Source: a bacterium (lineage in GTDB: Bacteria; SZUA-79; Acidulodesulfobacterales; Acidulodesulfobacteraceae). Taken from it: a stretch of DNA of 37,422 bases. The notes under the pieces were generated by a model, which had not been told where the DNA came from, searched no databases, and was given only the letters and a program-made list of their open reading frames with translations. Within the stretch, counting starts at the first letter, position 1. Each line of letters opens with the position of its first letter. Shown one piece after another: positions 34,297 through 37,422 of the stretch. The stretch covers positions 1-37,422 of the forward strand of contig JAKAPT010000008.1 of NCBI GenBank assembly GCA_021806885.1, read 5' to 3'. Position numbers and translations under genes: made by a program.

Positions 34297-35047
34297 GCTC
34301 TTCTATGTCTTTCCTGGCGCCTGTTTCAAGGGCGTCGTCAATCTTCGTCCCATTCCGGTCTGAAATTTCCCGAAGGGATACGCCATAACGATTTATCAAG
34401 GCTATATCGAGAAGGTAATCGCAAAAGGAAAAGTTTTTGGGAAGAAAACTTCCGTGGAGATATGTGCCAAAAAAATTGTTTGTCCTTGCGCCTTCCGTTC
34501 CATCCTCACCGTTGTTTCCGTAACCTTTGAGAACCGTCCCTAGGGGTTCTTGATTTTTTTCCAGATATGTCCTCCCCCCATGGTTTTCAAATCCAACCAG
34601 CGTAAACCCCGTTGCCTCGAACCTTGCGGCAATGTTCCCCGTAAGCCTGGGAGAACCGGACTGCGTGTATCCCTTGAATATTGAAATTCCCTTCATCGTC
34701 TTTCCGTCAGCAGCCCTGTAATAATCGCACAGAAGCTGGTAGCTGCCGCAAATAGCAAGCATTATCCTGTTTTTATCGAGCGCTTTTCTAATATTATCTT
34801 TTTTGTTTAAGAAGAAATCCGCGTAGATTAAAACCTGCTCCGCGTCCTGGCCCCCGCCCATAAAAACGATGTCGGTCGTATCGGGGTTGAAATTACCTTT
34901 CAGGGATATATTTTCCACTTTGACATCTATTCCGTAGAGGGACGCCCTGTATTTAAAATAAAGGATATTTCCCCTGTCGCCGTATATATTCATTATCTCA
35001 GGATAAATGTCCGCCGCGTTCAGCTCAAAGCTTTTATTCTTGCCCAT
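34277..35047 (-). CDS. gatD: lipid II isoglutaminyl synthase, glutaminase subunit GatD
   Basis: A 256-residue class I (CobB/CobQ-like) glutamine amidotransferase that supplies ammonia to MurT. The nucleophile is C100 in LAICGSYQLL and the catalytic histidine is H198 in TYLHGSFLPKN; FMGGGQDAEQ and GFENHGGRTYL are further family marks. Cobyric acid synthases share the fold, but the small single-domain size and the presence of MurT in the same stretch favour GatD. It is separated from murT by queF, murI and metH, which is unusual, since the pair is normally adjacent. DUF445 lies 33 bp upstream on the same strand. Confidence 0.88.
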   Translation of the reverse strand: MGKNKSFELNAADIYPEIMNIYGDRGNILYFKYRASLYGIDVKVENISLKGNFNPDTTDIVFMGGGQDAEQVLIYADFFLNKKDNIRKALDKNRIMLAICGSYQLLCDYYRAADGKTMKGISIFKGYTQSGSPRLTGNIAARFEATGFTLVGFENHGGRTYLEKNQEPLGTVLKGYGNNGEDGTEGARTNNFFGTYLHGSFLPKNFSFCDYLLDIALINRYGVSLREISDRNGTKIDDALETGARKDIEELKGFVV

Positions 35048-35080
35048 ATGAATTAATATTATACTAAATTAAGGGGAGGT

Positions 35081-36751
35081 TTAAAACGAATGCTTCAAGG
35101 CTATGCCGATCGCGGCGATAAGACCGCCTATCAGAAACCCTATCAATGAACCGTTTATTCTTATATACTGGAGATCGCTTCCTATCTTTGATTCTATCTG
35201 TCTTATAAGTTCTCTTGTTTCGAGACTTTCCAGGTTTTTCTTCACAAGATCTTTTATGCGGCCATGGTTAAGCAACATTATGTTTATGACAGAATCCTTT
35301 AAAAAACCGTTTGCCTTTTCCCTGTATTTCACGAGGAACGATTTCGATTTTTCCGACACTTCATTGAATTTGCGGGAAAATTTATCCCTGTTTAGAATAT
35401 AAGAACGGTTCTTAATTATCCAATCGTTAATGAAACCCGATATCAGTTCAGATAGTTTCAATTTAATATCGTTATCGTACGGCCCGAGAAATGCCCTGAT
35501 TCCCTTGCCGTCAACGCTTAAATAATCAAGAATAGCATTTTTTAGGCCTTCTTTTGTGTTGCCGTCACTCAGATATATGATAATTTTATTTTTAAGGGGC
35601 TCCCATCCTGATACGATAAGGGACTTTATTTCATCCTGAAGACCCTCTTCCAGAGAGGAACTCCCCAGTAAATCCCTGGTTACAAGATCCGTCAGGAATT
35701 CCTTGTATCCCCTGGCAGTTTCTCCCCAGGGCTCATTCTTTATCTCATCCATAAGCTCTTCAATTTTCTCTTCGAGCGTTATAATAATATTTTCAGAAAT
35801 GGAATCGGTATTTATGACATTAACCGTCTCCAAAAGGGAAACGATAGCTGATTTAAACCTTCCCTGCTTTTTATAATTTTCCTGGAGAAAGAGGGAAATC
35901 TCGTATTTTATTTTCTTCTTGATTTTAGAATTGTTGTCATGGATAAAATTTTTGAGCATGCCCCCCGTGTATAGCAGGGTTCCATTGAAATTTTTATCGA
36001 TAAGATCTAAGACAAACTTTTTTATAAAATCGTTTTCCGAAATCGCATTTTTTATCTCATTGGAAACATTTTCGGATAATTTTATTGCGTCCAGGGAATT
36101 CAAAAAATCTCTTGCTACAGTCTCGTTAAAAAACGAATAGGCGCCTCCCCACATGTCGCTCCGGACAAATTCCTCAATGCTTTTTTCTATCGCCTTGGAA
36201 AGGTCCTCGCGGGAAAGGAATATTAAGATTTTTTCTTTTAAACCTTCCTTAAACCGGCTGGATTTTGAATATTTAAGGAAAACGAGAAGGTATTTCCTCA
36301 CAATAGACTGGATGGTTCTTTTCCCTCTTCTTACGACAATTTTTTTTCCGCCGCTGATTTCATCGCTTTCGTTTTTAATATAAATTTTATTTTCATAATA
36401 GTTTTCAATTATATTTATGAAATCCAGACCTTCTATCTGGTTCTTAAGAAATCTTTTCGAAAGCCAGTTGTTGCTTACGGCCTCGGCTATCGAATTGATT
36501 ATTTTTTCTCGGTTATTTTCTATAAGATTGGTGTGGGGAATGGGAAGGCCAAGGGGTTTCCCGAAAAGCGCGGTTACCGCGAACCAGTCGGCTAGTCCGC
36601 CCACGAGACCCGCCTCCGAAGCCATTTTAACAATATAATCAGGCACCCCATAAGAGGTAAAAAACTGGGCAATAATATAGATTATTAGCAAAATAACCAG
36701 AATTACGGCCGGTATCACCTTGTTCTTATAGTCTCTATTTACATTTGCCAT
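35081..36751 (-). CDS. DUF445 membrane protein
   Basis: A 556-residue member of DUF445 (YjiN-like). It has an N-terminal hydrophobic segment (about 12-32), the conserved EAGLVGGLADWFAVTALFG and PHTNLIENNREKI motifs, a long charged helical middle and a C-terminal hydrophobic helix (LIGFLIGGLIAAIGIAL) that follows the family motif YIRINGSLIG. Function is unknown; the layout suggests anchoring at both ends with a large soluble region. It precedes gatD by 33 bp, so both may be co-transcribed. Divergent from the bioF-like gene with only 44 bp between starts. Confidence 0.88.
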   Translation of the reverse strand: MANVNRDYKNKVIPAVILVILLIIYIIAQFFTSYGVPDYIVKMASEAGLVGGLADWFAVTALFGKPLGLPIPHTNLIENNREKIINSIAEAVSNNWLSKRFLKNQIEGLDFINIIENYYENKIYIKNESDEISGGKKIVVRRGKRTIQSIVRKYLLVFLKYSKSSRFKEGLKEKILIFLSREDLSKAIEKSIEEFVRSDMWGGAYSFFNETVARDFLNSLDAIKLSENVSNEIKNAISENDFIKKFVLDLIDKNFNGTLLYTGGMLKNFIHDNNSKIKKKIKYEISLFLQENYKKQGRFKSAIVSLLETVNVINTDSISENIIITLEEKIEELMDEIKNEPWGETARGYKEFLTDLVTRDLLGSSSLEEGLQDEIKSLIVSGWEPLKNKIIIYLSDGNTKEGLKNAILDYLSVDGKGIRAFLGPYDNDIKLKLSELISGFINDWIIKNRSYILNRDKFSRKFNEVSEKSKSFLVKYREKANGFLKDSVINIMLLNHGRIKDLVKKNLESLETRELIRQIESKIGSDLQYIRINGSLIGFLIGGLIAAIGIALKHSF

Positions 36752-36795
36752 AAATGCTGTTATTCTTTTGTTATTCTTTTAATGAGAATATACTA

Positions 36796-37422
36796 ATGAT
36801 TTTACATCATTTAATACTGCAAAAAATAGAGGAAATTAAAAAAACCGGGTTTTACAGGGAAATACCGGATTTTGAACAAACCTGCAGAAATAATCCCCCT
36901 GGAAATAAAAAAAAAATCATAAACCTTGCCGCAAACGACTACCTTAATCTTTCTTCGAACAAAGACGTTATTAAGGCGGCTCAAGACGCCCTCGAAGATT
37001 GCGGGGCCTCCAGTTCATCCTCATTTTTAATCTATGGCCATTCAAGGCTTCACAGGAAACTTGAAGAACTTCTCTGCCGCTTTAAAGGAGGCTATGAAAA
37101 ATGCATCCTTTATCCTTCAGGCTACCAGGCAAACGGCGGGGTTATAAGGGCCCTGACCGGTCTTTCACCATTGAATACGTTTATAATATTCGACGAGTTG
37201 TCCCATGCCTCGATAATAGACGGGGTGCTCTCGTCCGGCACCCGTTTTAAAAGCTTCCGGCATAACGACCTTAATCATCTTGAACAGATACTGAAAAAGA
37301 ACAAGGGCGCGGAAAACAGCAAAGCGGTAAAAATTATCATAACTGAAGGTGTTTTTAGCATGGAAGGCGATATACCGGATTTGCCCGGTATTTTATATCT
37401 TTGCGAAAAATTTGACGCAGAT
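36796..37422 (+). CDS. bioF: 8-amino-7-oxononanoate synthase-like enzyme (5' part, cut by window end)
   Basis: The first 209 codons are open and reach the window edge. The protein belongs to the PLP-dependent alpha-oxoamine synthases: LAANDYLNLSSNKDV, IYGHSRLHRKLEELLCRFKG, ILYPSGYQANGGVI, DELSHASIIDG, FRHNDLNHLE and EGVFSMEGDIPDLP. The IYGHSRLHRKLEE string is nearer to BioF than to 2-amino-3-ketobutyrate ligase, but substrate cannot be decided without the rest; the usual GASSG-type glycine loop is serine-rich here (GASSSSSF). The PLP lysine lies beyond the window. A weak ribosome site precedes the ATG. Confidence 0.85.
   Translation, partial: MILHHLILQKIEEIKKTGFYREIPDFEQTCRNNPPGNKKKIINLAANDYLNLSSNKDVIKAAQDALEDCGASSSSSFLIYGHSRLHRKLEELLCRFKGGYEKCILYPSGYQANGGVIRALTGLSPLNTFIIFDELSHASIIDGVLSSGTRFKSFRHNDLNHLEQILKKNKGAENSKAVKIIITEGVFSMEGDIPDLPGILYLCEKFDAD

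Overview
The window looks like chromosome from a diderm (Gram-negative-type), probably anaerobic bacterium of the former Deltaproteobacteria (Desulfobacterota-like). The reasons are a complete Mla lipid-transport set, lipoprotein signal peptides, a split ferredoxin-type glutamate synthase next to a heterodisulfide-reductase-like protein, a selenocysteine system, B12-dependent methionine synthase, and a partial 16S rRNA of that general character. A lineage such as Acidulodesulfobacterales (Sva0485/SZUA-79) would fit, but that placement is inference. Almost everything is on the minus strand; only rlmN, queF and the last partial gene are on plus.

Layout from left to right. (1) 1-660: the 5' part of a 16S rRNA gene with its leader and a clear sigma70-type promoter. 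(2) 667-6645: six exported or membrane proteins of unknown role: two DUF3617 proteins, a Big_5 plus lactonase-like beta-propeller protein, two paralogous seven-repeat NHL-type propeller lipoproteins, and a multi-pass membrane protein. (3) 6889-12098: a housekeeping run, in transcription order zapB-like, zapA, 6S RNA, 5-formyltetrahydrofolate cyclo-ligase, rny, ymdB, tyrS. The 6S RNA has its own promoter and lies between zapA and the cyclo-ligase, as in enterobacteria. The cyclo-ligase carries an in-frame insertion that looks like a small repeat. (4) 12129-16921: an HdrB-HdrC fusion followed by the three domains of glutamate synthase large subunit as three separate genes. (5) 17079-18872: cbiC, a lytic transglycosylase and pgsA, ending at an AT-rich terminator. 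(6) 19003-20079: rlmN on plus.

(7) 20036-28901: a tightly packed minus-strand run, transcribed from a small SMR-type transporter through recO, selA, an HNH protein, mlaE, mlaF, mlaD and selD to a DUF4445 corrinoid-protein activator. selD has an in-frame UGA at codon 17 followed by a bacterial SECIS-like hairpin, so the full gene is longer than the open frame suggests. mlaD ends in a predicted outer-membrane beta-barrel. (8) 28901-35047: murT, metH, murI, queF (plus strand) and gatD. MurT and GatD form the peptidoglycan D-glutamate amidating enzyme best known from Gram-positive bacteria; here the two genes are about 4 kb apart with murI between them. MetH lacks its C-terminal reactivation domain, which the DUF4445 protein may replace. 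(9) 35081-37422: a DUF445 membrane protein and a BioF-like gene cut by the window edge.

Three functional themes recur: selenium (selA, selD with selenocysteine), cobalamin (cbiC, metH, DUF4445 activator) and cell envelope (mlaEFD, murT/gatD/murI, lytic transglycosylase, pgsA, zapA). No CRISPR array, prophage, insertion sequence or tRNA gene was seen, and no gene-free stretch exceeds about 300 bases.
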